Shown piece after piece: positions 1 to 12,390 of a stretch of DNA of 64,000 bases. The stretch covers positions 1,054,001 to 1,118,000 of the forward strand of contig NW_027475145.1 of the NCBI RefSeq assembly GCF_051020985.1, written 5' to 3'. Position 1 is the first letter of the stretch, and every line of letters starts with the position of its first letter. The position numbers were made by a program, and so were the translations under genes. The notes beneath the pieces were generated by a model, which was not told the DNA's origin, did no database searches, and saw nothing but the letters and a program-made list of their open reading frames with translations. The stretch comes from Nomia melanderi. Taxonomy: Eukaryota; Arthropoda; Insecta; Hymenoptera; Halictidae.

Positions 1-94
1 GCCCCTGGTGGTGCGAGGTCGTTCCAGCTGCACAGATTCTTGCGCCAGGGCCTCCTGCAGATAATTCACTTTGGTTTATTGCGCTATCTCTAAT
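1..94. repeat. Partial satellite monomer at left edge
   Basis: These 94 bases are positions 82-175 of the unit, ending in the CTCTAAT junction. The array therefore continues beyond the left edge. The 3' haplotype is the G form with a PstI site. Confidence 0.97.
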
Positions 95-241
95 AGCACC
101 CGATATATCACCAGATATTTGCTGGATTTTTACATGACCTTGTGTGACGGATTCCGAATATCTGTAATTTTCTCGGCCACTGGTGGTCCGAGGTCGTTCC
201 TGCGGCACAGATTCATTCTCAAGGGCCTCCTACAGACAATG

Positions 242-645
242 CACTTTGGTTTATTGCGGTATCTCTAATAGCACCCGAGATATCACCAGATATATATTAG
301 ATTTTCCCCTGACCCTGAATGTCCGGCCCCATGAGACGGTGGTTTTCTCGGCCCCTGGTGGTCCGAGGTCGTTCCCGCTGCCCAGATTCACTCGCCTGGG
401 CCTCCTACAGACAATGCACTTTGATTTATTGCGCTATCTGTAATAGCACCCGAGATATCACCAGATATATATTGGATTTTTCCCTGACCCTGGGTGTCCG
501 GCCCCATGAGACGGTGGTTTTCACGGACCCTGGTGATCCGAGGTCGTTCCCGCTGCACAGATTCATGCGCCAGGGCCTCCTGCAGATAATTCACTTTGGT
601 TTATTGCGCTATCTGTAATAGCACCCGAGATATCACCAGATATAT
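242..645. repeat. 875-bp-offset duplicate, copy 1
   Basis: This block repeats at 1117-1520, five monomers downstream. Shared markers are TTATTGCGGTATCTC, a CCCTGAATGTCC core and CTGCCCAGATTCACTCGCC, followed by a monomer with TTCACGGACCCTGGTGATCC. The match ends where the left copy enters a type B monomer. Confidence 0.8.
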
Positions 646-1547
646 GCTGGATTTTTACATGACCTTGGGTGTCGGATTCCGAATATCTGTAATTTTCTCG
701 GCCACTGGTGGGCCGAGGACGTTCCTGCGGCACAGATTCATTCGCCTGGGCCTCCTACAGACAATGCACTTTGGTTTATTGCGCTATCTGTAATAGCACC
801 CGAGATATCACCAGATATATATTGGATTTTCCCCTGACCCTGAGTGTCCGGCCCCATGAGACGGTGGTATTCTCGGCCCCTGGTGGTGCGAGGTCGTTCC
901 AGCTGCACAGATTCATGCGCCAGGGCCTCCTGCAGATAATTCACTTTGGTTTATTGCGCTATTTGTAATAGCACCCGAGATATCACCAGATACATATTGG
1001 ATTTTTCCCCGACCCTGAGTGTCCGGCCCCATAAGACGGTGGTTTTCTCGGACCCTGGTGATCCGCGGTCGTCCCCGCTGCACAGATTCATCCGCCAGGG
1101 CCTCCTGCAGATAATTCACTTTGGTTTATTGCGGTATCTCTAATAGCACCCGAGATATCACCAGATATATATTAGATTTTCCCCTGACCCTGAATGTCCG
1201 GCCCCATGAGACGGTGGTTTTCTCGGCCCCTGGTGGTCCGAGGTCGTTCCCGCTGCCCAGATTCACTCGCCTGGGCCTCCTACAGACAATGCACTTTGAT
1301 TTATTGCGCTATCTGTAATAGCACCCGAGATATCACCAGATATATATTGGATTTTTCCCTGACCCTGGGTGTCCGGCCCCATGAGACGGTGGTTTTCACG
1401 GACCCTGGTGATCCGAGGTCGTTCCCGCTGCACAGATTCATGCGCCAGGGCCTCCTGCAGATAATTCACTTTGGTTTATTGCGCTATCTGTAATAGCACC
1501 CGAGATATCACCAGATATATATTTGATTTTTCCCTGACCCTGAGTGT
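594..1547. repeat. Domain I HOR, first pass, segment matching 5844-6797
   Basis: This segment matches 5844-6797 at an offset of 5250 (30 monomers). I found two base differences: TTTGGTTT versus TTTGATTT near 949/6199, and CATGAGACGG versus CATGGGACGG near 1208/6458. The left limit is the first base where the 3' haplotypes of the two copies agree. Confidence 0.85.
1117..1520. repeat. 875-bp-offset duplicate, copy 2
   Basis: This is the partner of 242-645 (five monomers apart). It is also copied at about 6367-6770 as part of the longer 5250-bp-offset duplication, so the local block is older than that event. Confidence 0.8.
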
Positions 1548-2320
1548 CCGGCCCCATGAGATGGTGGTTTTCTCGTCCCCTGGTGGTCCGAGGTCGTTCC
1601 CGCTGCACAGATGCATGCGCCAGGGCCTCCTGCAAATAATTCACTTTGGTTTATTGCGCTATCTCAAATAGCACCCGAGATATCACCAGATATATATTGG
1701 ATTTTTCCCTGACCCTGAGTGTCCGGCGCCATGAGACGGTGGTTTTCTTGGCCCCTGGTGGTCCGAGGTCGTTCCCGCTGCACAGATGCATGCGCCAGGG
1801 CCTCCTGCAGATAATTCACTTTGGTTTATTGCGCTATCTCTAATAGCACCCGAGATATCACCAGATATATATTGGATTTTCCCCTGACCCTGAGTGTACG
1901 GCCCCGTGAGTCGGTGGTTTTCTCGGCCCCTGGTGGTCCGAGGTCGTTCCCGCTGCCCGGATTCATGCGCCAGGGCCTCCTACAGACAATGCACTTTGGT
2001 TTATTGCGCTATCTCTAATAGCACCCGAGATATCACCAGATATATGCTGGATTTTTACATGACCTTGGGTGTCGGATTCCGAATATCTGTAATTTTCTCG
2101 GCCACTGGTGGTCCGAGGTCGTTCCTGCGGCACAGATTCATTCGCCAGTGCCTCCTACAGACAATGCACTTTGATTTATTGCGCTATCTCTAATAGCACC
2201 CGAGATATCACCAGATATATATTGAATTTTCCCCTGACCCTGAGTGTCCGGCCCCATGAGACTGTGGTTTTCCCGGCCCCTGGTGGTCCGAGGTCGTTCC
2301 CGCTGCACAGATTCCTGCGG

Positions 2321-4001
2321 CAGGGCCTCCTACAGACAATGCACTTTGATTTGTTGGGCTATCTGTAATAGCACCCGAGATATCACCAGATATATATTGG
2401 ATTTTCCCCTGACCCTGAGTGTCCGGACCCATGAGACGGTGGTTTTCTCGGCCCCTGGTGGTCCGAGGTCGTTCCCGCTGCACAGATGCATGCGCCAGGG
2501 CCTCCTGCAAATAATTCACTTTGGTTTATTGCGCTATCTCTAATAGCACCCGTGATTTCACCAGATATATATTTGATTTTTCCCTGACCCTGAGTGTCCG
2601 GCCCAATGAGACGGTGGTTTTCTCGGCCCCTGGTGGTCCGAGGTCGTTCCCGCTGCACAGATGCATGCGGCAGGGCCTCCTGCAGATAACTAACTTTGGT
2701 TTATTGCGCCATCTCTAATAGCACCCGAGATATCACCAGATATATATTGGATTTTTTCCTGACCCTGAGTGTCCGGTCCCATGAGACGGTGGTCTTCTCG
2801 GCCCCCGGTGGCCCGAGGTCGTTCCCGGTGCACAGATTCATTCGCCAGGGCCTCCTGCAGATAATTCACTTTGGTTTATTGCGCTATCTCTAATAGCACC
2901 CGAGATATCACCAGATATATATTGGATTTTCCCCTGACCCTGAGTGTCCGGCCCCATGAGACTGTGGTTTTCTCGGCCCCTGGTGGTCCGAGGTCGTTCC
3001 TGCTGGCCAGATTCATGCGCCTGGGCCTCCTACAGACAATGCACTTTGATTTATTGCGCTATCTCAAATAGCACCCGAGATATCACCAGATACATATTGG
3101 ATTTTTCCCCGACCCTGAGTGTCCGGCCCCATAAGACGGTGGTTTTCTCGGACCCTGGTGATCCGCGGTCGTCCCCGCTGCACAGATTCATCCGCCAGGG
3201 CCTCCTGCAGATAATTCACTTTGGTTTATTGCGGTATCTCTAATAGCACCCGAGATATCACCAGATATATATTAGATTTTCCCCTGACCCTGAATGTCCG
3301 GCCCCATGAGACGGTGGTTTTCTCGGCCCCTGGTGGTCCGAGGTCGTTCCCGCTGGCCAGATTCATGCGCCTGGCCCTCCTACAGACAATGCACTTTGGT
3401 TTATTGCGCTATCTCTAATAGCACCCGAGATATCACCAGATATATATTGGATTTTCCCCTGACCCTGAGTGTCCGGCCCCGTGAGTCGGTGTTTTTCTCG
3501 GCCCCTGGTGGTCCGAGGTCGTTCCCGCTGCCCGGATTCATGCGCCAGGGCCTCCTACAGACAATGCACTTTGGTTTATTGCGCTATCTCTAATAGCACC
3601 CGAGATATCACCCGATATTTGCTGGATTTTTACATGACCTTGGGTGACGGATTCCGAATATCTGTAATTTTCTCGGCCACTGGTGGTCCGAGGTCGTTCC
3701 TGCGGCACAGATTCATTCGCAAGGGCCTCCTACAGACAATGCACTTTGGTTTATTGCGCTATCTCTAATAGCACCCGAGATATCACCAGATATTTGCTGG
3801 ATTTTTACATGACCTTGGGTGACGGATTCCGAATATCTGTAATTTTCTCGGCCACTGGCGGTCCGAGGTCGTTCCTGCGGCACAGATTCATTCGCAAGGG
3901 CCTCCTACAGACAATGCACTTTGGTTTATTGCGCTATCTGTAATAGCATCCGAGATATCACCAGATATATATTGGATTTTCCCCTGACCCTGAGTGTCCG
4001 G
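2321..4001. repeat. Domain I HOR, first pass, segment matching 6871-8551
   Basis: This 1681-bp segment matches at an offset of 4550 (26 monomers). It contains distinctive units such as GTGATTTCACC near 2553, TAACTAACTTTGG near 2687, and the type B doublet at 3595-3944. The differences I found are GCACTTTGG to GCATTTTGG at 7943 and GATATCACCC to GATGTCACCC at 8157. Confidence 0.87.
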
Positions 4002-4266
4002 ACCCATGAGACGGTGGTGTTCTCGGCCCCTGGTGGTCCGAGGTCGTTCCCGCTGCACAGATTCATTCGCCTGGGCCTCCTACAGACAATGCACTTTGAT
4101 TTATTGCGCTATCTGTAATAGCACCCGAGATATCACCAGATATATATTGTATTTTCCCCTGACCCTGAGTGTCCGGCCCCATGTGACGGTGGTTTTCTCG
4201 GCCCCTGGTGGTGCGAGGTCGTTCCAGCTGCACAGATTCATGCGCCAGGGACTCCTGCAGATAATT

Positions 4267-5428
4267 CACTTTGGTTTATTGCGCTATCTGTAATAGCACC
4301 CGAGATATCACCAGATATATATTGGATTTTTCCCCGACCCTGAGTGTCCGGCCCCATAAGACGGTGGTTTTCTCGGACCCTGGTGATCCGTGGTCGTCCC
4401 CGCTGCACAGATTCATGCGCCAGGGCCTCCTGCAGATAATTCACTTTGGTTTATTGCGGTATCTCTAATAGCACCCGAGATATCACCAGATATATATTAG
4501 ATTTTCCCCTGACCCTGAATGTCCGGCCCCATGAGACGGTGGTTTTCTCGGCCCCTGGTGGTCCGAGGTCGTTCCCGCTGCCCAGATACATTCGCCTGGG
4601 CCTCCTACAGACAATGCACTTTGATTTATTGCGCTATCTGTAATAGCACCCGAGATATCACCAGATATATATTGGATTTTTCCCCGACCCTGGGTGTCCG
4701 GCCCCATGAGACGGTGGTTTTCTCGGCCCCTGGTGGTGCGAGGTCGTTCCAGCTGCACAGATTCATGCGCCAGGGCCTCCTACAGACAATGCACTTTGGT
4801 TTATTGCGCTATCTCTAATAGCACCCGAGATATCACCAGATATTTGCTGGATTTTTACATGACCTTGGGTGACGGATTCCGAATATCTGCAATTTTCTCG
4901 GCCACTGGTGGTCCGAGGTCGTTCCTGCGGCACAGATTCATTCGCAAGGGCCTCCTACAGACAATGCACTTTGATTTAGTGCGCTATCTCTAATAGCACC
5001 CGAGATATCACCAGATGTATATTGGATTTTTCCCTGACCCTGAGTGTCCGGCTCCATGAGACGGTGATTTTCTCGGCCCCTGGTGGTCCAAGGTCCTTCC
5101 CGCTGCACAGATTCATTCGCCTGGGCCTCCTACAGACAATGCACTTTGATTTATTGCGCTATCTGTAATAGCACCCGAGATATCACCAGATATATATTGG
5201 ATTTTTCCCTGACCCTGAATGTCCGACTCCATGAGACGGTGATTTTCTCGGTCCCTGGTGGTGCGAGGTCGTTCCCGCTGCCCAGATTCATGCGCCAGGG
5301 CCTCCTACAGACAATGCACTTTGGGTTATTAGGCTATCTGTAATAGCACCCGAGATATCACCAGATATATGCTGGATTATTACATGACCTTGGGTGACGG
5401 ATTCCGAATATCTGTAATTTTCTCGGCC
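4267..5428. repeat. Domain I HOR, first pass, segment matching 8642-9803
   Basis: The offset is 4375 (25 monomers). The match ends inside the type B monomer at 5345, just after TTTTCTCGGCC. There this copy switches to a type A second half while the other copy stays type B. Differences include CTGCACAG versus CTGCTCAG near 4755/9130 and TGGTGCGAGG versus TGGTCCGAGG near 5262/9637. Confidence 0.85.
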
Positions 5429-5843
5429 CCTGGTGGTCCGAGGTCGTTCCCGCTGCACAGATTCATGCACCGGGGCCTAATACAGACAATGCACTTTGAT
5501 TTCTTGGGCTATCTGTAATAGCACCCGAGATATCACCAGATATATATTGGATTTTTCCCTGAGCCTGAGTGTCCGGCCCCATGAGACGGTGGTTTTCTCG
5601 GCCCCTGGTGGTCCGAGGTCGTTCCCGCTGCACAGATTCATTCGCCTGGGCCTCCTACAGACAATGCACTTTGATTTATTGCGCTATCTCTAATAGCACC
5701 CGAGATATCACCAGATATATACTGGATTTTTCCCTGCCCCTGAGTGTCCGGCTCCATGAGACGGTGATTTTCTCGTCCCCTGGTGGTCCGAAGTCGTTCC
5801 CGCTGCCCAGATTCACGCGCCAGGGCCTCCTACAGACAATGCA

Positions 5844-6797
5844 CTTTGGTTTATTGCGCTATCTGTAATAGCACCCGAGATATCACCAGATATATGCTGG
5901 ATTTTTACATGACCTTGGGTGTCGGATTCCGAATATCTGTAATTTTCTCGGCCACTGGTGGGCCGAGGACGTTCCTGCGGCACAGATTCATTCGCCTGGG
6001 CCTCCTACAGACAATGCACTTTGGTTTATTGCGCTATCTGTAATAGCACCCGAGATATCACCAGATATATATTGGATTTTCCCCTGACCCTGAGTGTCCG
6101 GCCCCATGAGACGGTGGTATTCTCGGCCCCTGGTGGTGCGAGGTCGTTCCAGCTGCACAGATTCATGCGCCAGGGCCTCCTGCAGATAATTCACTTTGAT
6201 TTATTGCGCTATTTGTAATAGCACCCGAGATATCACCAGATACATATTGGATTTTTCCCCGACCCTGAGTGTCCGGCCCCATAAGACGGTGGTTTTCTCG
6301 GACCCTGGTGATCCGCGGTCGTCCCCGCTGCACAGATTCATCCGCCAGGGCCTCCTGCAGATAATTCACTTTGGTTTATTGCGGTATCTCTAATAGCACC
6401 CGAGATATCACCAGATATATATTAGATTTTCCCCTGACCCTGAATGTCCGGCCCCATGGGACGGTGGTTTTCTCGGCCCCTGGTGGTCCGAGGTCGTTCC
6501 CGCTGCCCAGATTCACTCGCCTGGGCCTCCTACAGACAATGCACTTTGATTTATTGCGCTATCTGTAATAGCACCCGAGATATCACCAGATATATATTGG
6601 ATTTTTCCCTGACCCTGGGTGTCCGGCCCCATGAGACGGTGGTTTTCACGGACCCTGGTGATCCGAGGTCGTTCCCGCTGCACAGATTCATGCGCCAGGG
6701 CCTCCTGCAGATAATTCACTTTGGTTTATTGCGCTATCTGTAATAGCACCCGAGATATCACCAGATATATATTTGATTTTTCCCTGACCCTGAGTGT
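5844..6797. repeat. Domain I HOR, second pass, segment matching 594-1547
   Basis: This is the second pass of the domain I unit. Beyond 6797 the match to the first pass continues only after whole monomers are skipped: first to offset 5075, then from 6871 to offset 4550. The second pass therefore lacks four monomers present in the first. Confidence 0.85.
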
Positions 6798-6870
6798 CCG
6801 GCGCCATGAGACGGTGGTTTTCTTGGCCCCTGGTGGTCCGAGGTCGTTCCCGCTGCACAGATGCATGCGC

Positions 6871-8551
6871 CAGGGCCTCCTACAGACAATGCACTTTGAT
6901 TTGTTGGGCTATCTGTAATAGCACCCGAGATATCACCAGATATATATTGGATTTTCCCCTGACCCTGAGTGTCCGGACCCATGAGACGGTGGTTTTCTCG
7001 GCCCCTGGTGGTCCGAGGTCGTTCCCGCTGCACAGATGCATGCGCCAGGGCCTCCTGCAAATAATTCACTTTGGTTTATTGCGCTATCTCTAATAGCACC
7101 CGTGATTTCACCAGATATATATTTGATTTTTCCCTGACCCTGAGTGTCCGGCCCAATGAGACGGTGGTTTTCTCGGCCCCTGGTGGTCCGAGGTCGTTCC
7201 CGCTGCACAGATGCATGCGGCAGGGCCTCCTGCAGATAACTAACTTTGGTTTATTGCGCCATCTCTAATAGCACCCGAGATATCACCAGATATATATTGG
7301 ATTTTTTCCTGACCCTGAGTGTCCGGTCCCATGAGACGGTGGTCTTCTCGGCCCCCGGTGGCCCGAGGTCGTTCCCGGTGCACAGATTCATTCGCCAGGG
7401 CCTCCTGCAGATAATTCACTTTGGTTTATTGCGCTATCTCTAATAGCACCCGAGATATCACCAGATATATATTGGATTTTCCCCTGACCCTGAGTGTCCG
7501 GCCCCATGAGACTGTGGTTTTCTCGGCCCCTGGTGGTCCGAGGTCGTTCCTGCTGGCCAGATTCATGCGCCTGGGCCTCCTACAGACAATGCACTTTGAT
7601 TTATTGCGCTATCTCAAATAGCACCCGAGATATCACCAGATACATATTGGATTTTTCCCCGACCCTGAGTGTCCGGCCCCATAAGACGGTGGTTTTCTCG
7701 GACCCTGGTGATCCGCGGTCGTCCCCGCTGCACAGATTCATCCGCCAGGGCCTCCTGCAGATAATTCACTTTGGTTTATTGCGGTATCTCTAATAGCACC
7801 CGAGATATCACCAGATATATATTAGATTTTCCCCTGACCCTGAATGTCCGGCCCCATGAGACGGTGGTTTTCTCGGCCCCTGGTGGTCCGAGGTCGTTCC
7901 CGCTGGCCAGATTCATGCGCCTGGCCCTCCTACAGACAATGCATTTTGGTTTATTGCGCTATCTCTAATAGCACCCGAGATATCACCAGATATATATTGG
8001 ATTTTCCCCTGACCCTGAGTGTCCGGCCCCGTGAGTCGGTGTTTTTCTCGGCCCCTGGTGGTCCGAGGTCGTTCCCGCTGCCCGGATTCATGCGCCAGGG
8101 CCTCCTACAGACAATGCACTTTGGTTTATTGCGCTATCTCTAATAGCACCCGAGATGTCACCCGATATTTGCTGGATTTTTACATGACCTTGGGTGACGG
8201 ATTCCGAATATCTGTAATTTTCTCGGCCACTGGTGGTCCGAGGTCGTTCCTGCGGCACAGATTCATTCGCAAGGGCCTCCTACAGACAATGCACTTTGGT
8301 TTATTGCGCTATCTCTAATAGCACCCGAGATATCACCAGATATTTGCTGGATTTTTACATGACCTTGGGTGACGGATTCCGAATATCTGTAATTTTCTCG
8401 GCCACTGGCGGTCCGAGGTCGTTCCTGCGGCACAGATTCATTCGCAAGGGCCTCCTACAGACAATGCACTTTGGTTTATTGCGCTATCTGTAATAGCATC
8501 CGAGATATCACCAGATATATATTGGATTTTCCCCTGACCCTGAGTGTCCGG
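6871..8551. repeat. Domain I HOR, second pass, segment matching 2321-4001
   Basis: This is the second copy of the 26-monomer-offset block. At 8552 it switches to a monomer resembling the one starting near 4177, which means one monomer of the first pass (about 4002-4176) is missing here. Confidence 0.87.
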
Positions 8552-10119
8552 CCCCATGTGACGGTGGTTTTCTCGGCCCGTGGTGGTCCGAGGTCGTTCC
8601 CGCTGCACAGATTCATTCGCCTGGGCCTCCTACAGACAATGCACTTTGGTTTATTGCGCTATCTGTAATAGCACCCGAGATATCACCAGATATATATTGG
8701 ATTTTTCCCCGACCCTGAGTGTCCGGCCCCATAAGACGGTGGTTTTCTCGGACCCTGGTGATCCGTGGTCGTCCCCGCTGCACAGATTCATGCGCCAGGG
8801 CCTCCTGCAGATAATTCACTTTGGTTTATTGCGGTATCTCTAATAGCACCCGAGATATCACCAGATATATATTAGATTTTCCCCTGACCCTGAATGTCCG
8901 GCCCCATGAGACGGTGGTTTTCTCGGCCCCTGGTGGTCCGAGGTCGTTCCCGCTGCCCAGATACATTCGCCTGGGCCTCCTACAGACAATGCACTTTGAT
9001 TTATTGCGCTATCTGTAATAGCACCCGAGATATCACCAGATATATATTGGATTTTTCCCCGACCCTGGGTGTCCGGCCCCATGAGACGGTGGTTTTCTCG
9101 GCCCCTGGTGGTGCGAGGTCGTTCCAGCTGCTCAGATTCATGCGCCAGGGCCTCCTACAGACAATGCACTTTGGTTTATTGCGCTATCTCTAATAGCACC
9201 CGAGATATCACCAGATATTTGCTGGATTTTTACATGACCTTGGGTGACGGATTCCGAATATCTGCAATTTTCTCGGCCACTGGTGGTCCGAGGTCGTTCC
9301 TGCGGCACAGATTCATTCGCAAGGGCCTCCTACAGACAATGCACTTTGATTTAGTGCGCTATCTCTAATAGCACCCGAGATATCACCAGATGTATATTGG
9401 ATTTTTCCCTGACCCTGAGTGTCCGGCTCCATGAGACGGTGATTTTCTCGGCCCCTGGTGGTCCAAGGTCCTTCCCGCTGCACAGATTCATTCGCCTGGG
9501 CCTCCTACAGACAATGCACTTTGATTTATTGCGCTATCTGTAATAGCACCCGAGATATCACCAGATATATATTGGATTTTTCCCTGACCCTGAATGTCCG
9601 ACTCCATGAGACGGTGATTTTCTCGGTCCCTGGTGGTCCGAGGTCGTTCCCGCTGCCCAGATTCATGCGCCAGGGCCTCCTACAGACAATGCACTTTGGG
9701 TTATTAGGCTATCTGTAATAGCACCCGAGATATCACCAGATATATGCTGGATTATTACATGACCTTGGGTGACGGATTCCGAATATCTGTAATTTTCTCG
9801 GCCACTGGTGGTCCGAGGTCGTTCCTGCGGCACAGATTCATTCTCAAGGGCCTCCTACAGACAATGCACTTTGGTTTATTGCGCTATCTGTAATAGCACC
9901 CGAGATATCACCAGATATATATTGGATTTTTCCCTGACCCTGAGTGTCCGGACCCATGAGACGGTGGTTTTCTCGGTCCCTGGTGGTCCGAGGTCGTTCC
10001 CGCTGCCCAGATTCATGCGCCAGGGCCTCCTACAGACAATGCACTTTGGGTTATTAGGCTATCTGTAATAGCACCCGAGATATCACCAGATATATGCTGG
10101 ATTATTACATGACCTTGGG
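8525..10119. repeat. 11-monomer (1925-bp) duplication, copy 1
   Basis: This repeats at 10450-12044. The only mismatch I found is CTCGGCCCGTGG versus CTCGGCCCCTGG near 8580/10505. It contains type B units at 9195, 9720 and the start of 10070. Confidence 0.87.
8642..9803. repeat. Domain I HOR, second pass, segment matching 4267-5428
   Basis: This is the second copy of the block at 4267. Most of it is copied again 1925 bp downstream, so it exists in at least three versions in the window. Confidence 0.85.
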
Positions 10120-10449
10120 AGACGGATTCCGAATATCTGTAATTTTCTCGGCCACTGGCGGTCCGAGGTCGTTCCTGCGGCACAGATTCATTCGCAAGGG
10201 CCTCCTACAGACAATGCACTTTGGTTTATTGCGCTATCTGTAATAGCATCCGAGATATCACCAGATATATATTGGATTTTCCCCTGACCCTGAGTGTCCG
10301 GACCCATGAGACGGTGGTGTTCTCGGCCCCTGGTGGTCCGAGGTCGTTCCCGCTGCACAGATTCATTCGCCTGGGCCTCCTACAGACAATGCACTTTGAT
10401 TTATTGCGCTATCTGTAATAGCACCCGAGATATCACCAGATATATATTG

Positions 10450-12044
10450 TATTTTCCCCTGACCCTGAGTGTCCGGCCCCATGTGACGGTGGTTTTCTCG
10501 GCCCCTGGTGGTCCGAGGTCGTTCCCGCTGCACAGATTCATTCGCCTGGGCCTCCTACAGACAATGCACTTTGGTTTATTGCGCTATCTGTAATAGCACC
10601 CGAGATATCACCAGATATATATTGGATTTTTCCCCGACCCTGAGTGTCCGGCCCCATAAGACGGTGGTTTTCTCGGACCCTGGTGATCCGTGGTCGTCCC
10701 CGCTGCACAGATTCATGCGCCAGGGCCTCCTGCAGATAATTCACTTTGGTTTATTGCGGTATCTCTAATAGCACCCGAGATATCACCAGATATATATTAG
10801 ATTTTCCCCTGACCCTGAATGTCCGGCCCCATGAGACGGTGGTTTTCTCGGCCCCTGGTGGTCCGAGGTCGTTCCCGCTGCCCAGATACATTCGCCTGGG
10901 CCTCCTACAGACAATGCACTTTGATTTATTGCGCTATCTGTAATAGCACCCGAGATATCACCAGATATATATTGGATTTTTCCCCGACCCTGGGTGTCCG
11001 GCCCCATGAGACGGTGGTTTTCTCGGCCCCTGGTGGTGCGAGGTCGTTCCAGCTGCTCAGATTCATGCGCCAGGGCCTCCTACAGACAATGCACTTTGGT
11101 TTATTGCGCTATCTCTAATAGCACCCGAGATATCACCAGATATTTGCTGGATTTTTACATGACCTTGGGTGACGGATTCCGAATATCTGCAATTTTCTCG
11201 GCCACTGGTGGTCCGAGGTCGTTCCTGCGGCACAGATTCATTCGCAAGGGCCTCCTACAGACAATGCACTTTGATTTAGTGCGCTATCTCTAATAGCACC
11301 CGAGATATCACCAGATGTATATTGGATTTTTCCCTGACCCTGAGTGTCCGGCTCCATGAGACGGTGATTTTCTCGGCCCCTGGTGGTCCAAGGTCCTTCC
11401 CGCTGCACAGATTCATTCGCCTGGGCCTCCTACAGACAATGCACTTTGATTTATTGCGCTATCTGTAATAGCACCCGAGATATCACCAGATATATATTGG
11501 ATTTTTCCCTGACCCTGAATGTCCGACTCCATGAGACGGTGATTTTCTCGGTCCCTGGTGGTCCGAGGTCGTTCCCGCTGCCCAGATTCATGCGCCAGGG
11601 CCTCCTACAGACAATGCACTTTGGGTTATTAGGCTATCTGTAATAGCACCCGAGATATCACCAGATATATGCTGGATTATTACATGACCTTGGGTGACGG
11701 ATTCCGAATATCTGTAATTTTCTCGGCCACTGGTGGTCCGAGGTCGTTCCTGCGGCACAGATTCATTCTCAAGGGCCTCCTACAGACAATGCACTTTGGT
11801 TTATTGCGCTATCTGTAATAGCACCCGAGATATCACCAGATATATATTGGATTTTTCCCTGACCCTGAGTGTCCGGACCCATGAGACGGTGGTTTTCTCG
11901 GTCCCTGGTGGTCCGAGGTCGTTCCCGCTGCCCAGATTCATGCGCCAGGGCCTCCTACAGACAATGCACTTTGGGTTATTAGGCTATCTGTAATAGCACC
12001 CGAGATATCACCAGATATATGCTGGATTATTACATGACCTTGGG
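10450..12044. repeat. 11-monomer (1925-bp) duplication, copy 2
   Basis: This nearly identical copy of 8525-10119 begins within the same local neighbourhood, so the two form an almost continuous tandem of two 11-monomer units. It contains type B units at 11120, 11645 and the start of 11995. Confidence 0.87.
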
Positions 12045-12251
12045 TGACGGATTCCGAATATCTGTAATTTTCTCGGCCACTGGTGGTCCGAGGTCGTTCC
12101 TGCGGCACAGATTCATTCTCAAGGGCCTCCTACAGACAATGCACTTTGGTTTATTGCGCTATCTGTAATAGCACCCGAGATATCACCAGATATATATTGG
12201 ATTTTTCCCTGACCCTGAGTGTCCGGACCCATGAGACGGTGGTTTTCTCGG
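11543..12251. repeat. Tandem dimer (350-bp period), two units
   Basis: Bases 11543-11901 repeat at 11893-12251. The unit is one type A plus one type B monomer, with CTCGGTCCCTGG and GGGTTATTAGGC as markers. A related single unit occurs at about 9615-10070, so the dimer was amplified after the 11-monomer duplication. Confidence 0.85.
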
Positions 12252-12390
12252 CCCCTGGTGGTCCGAGGTCGTTCCCGCTGCACAGATCCATTCGCCTGGG
12301 CCTCCTACAGACAATGCACTTTGATTTATTGCGCTATCTGTAATAGCACCCGAGATATCACCAGATATATATTGGATTTTTCCTTGACCC

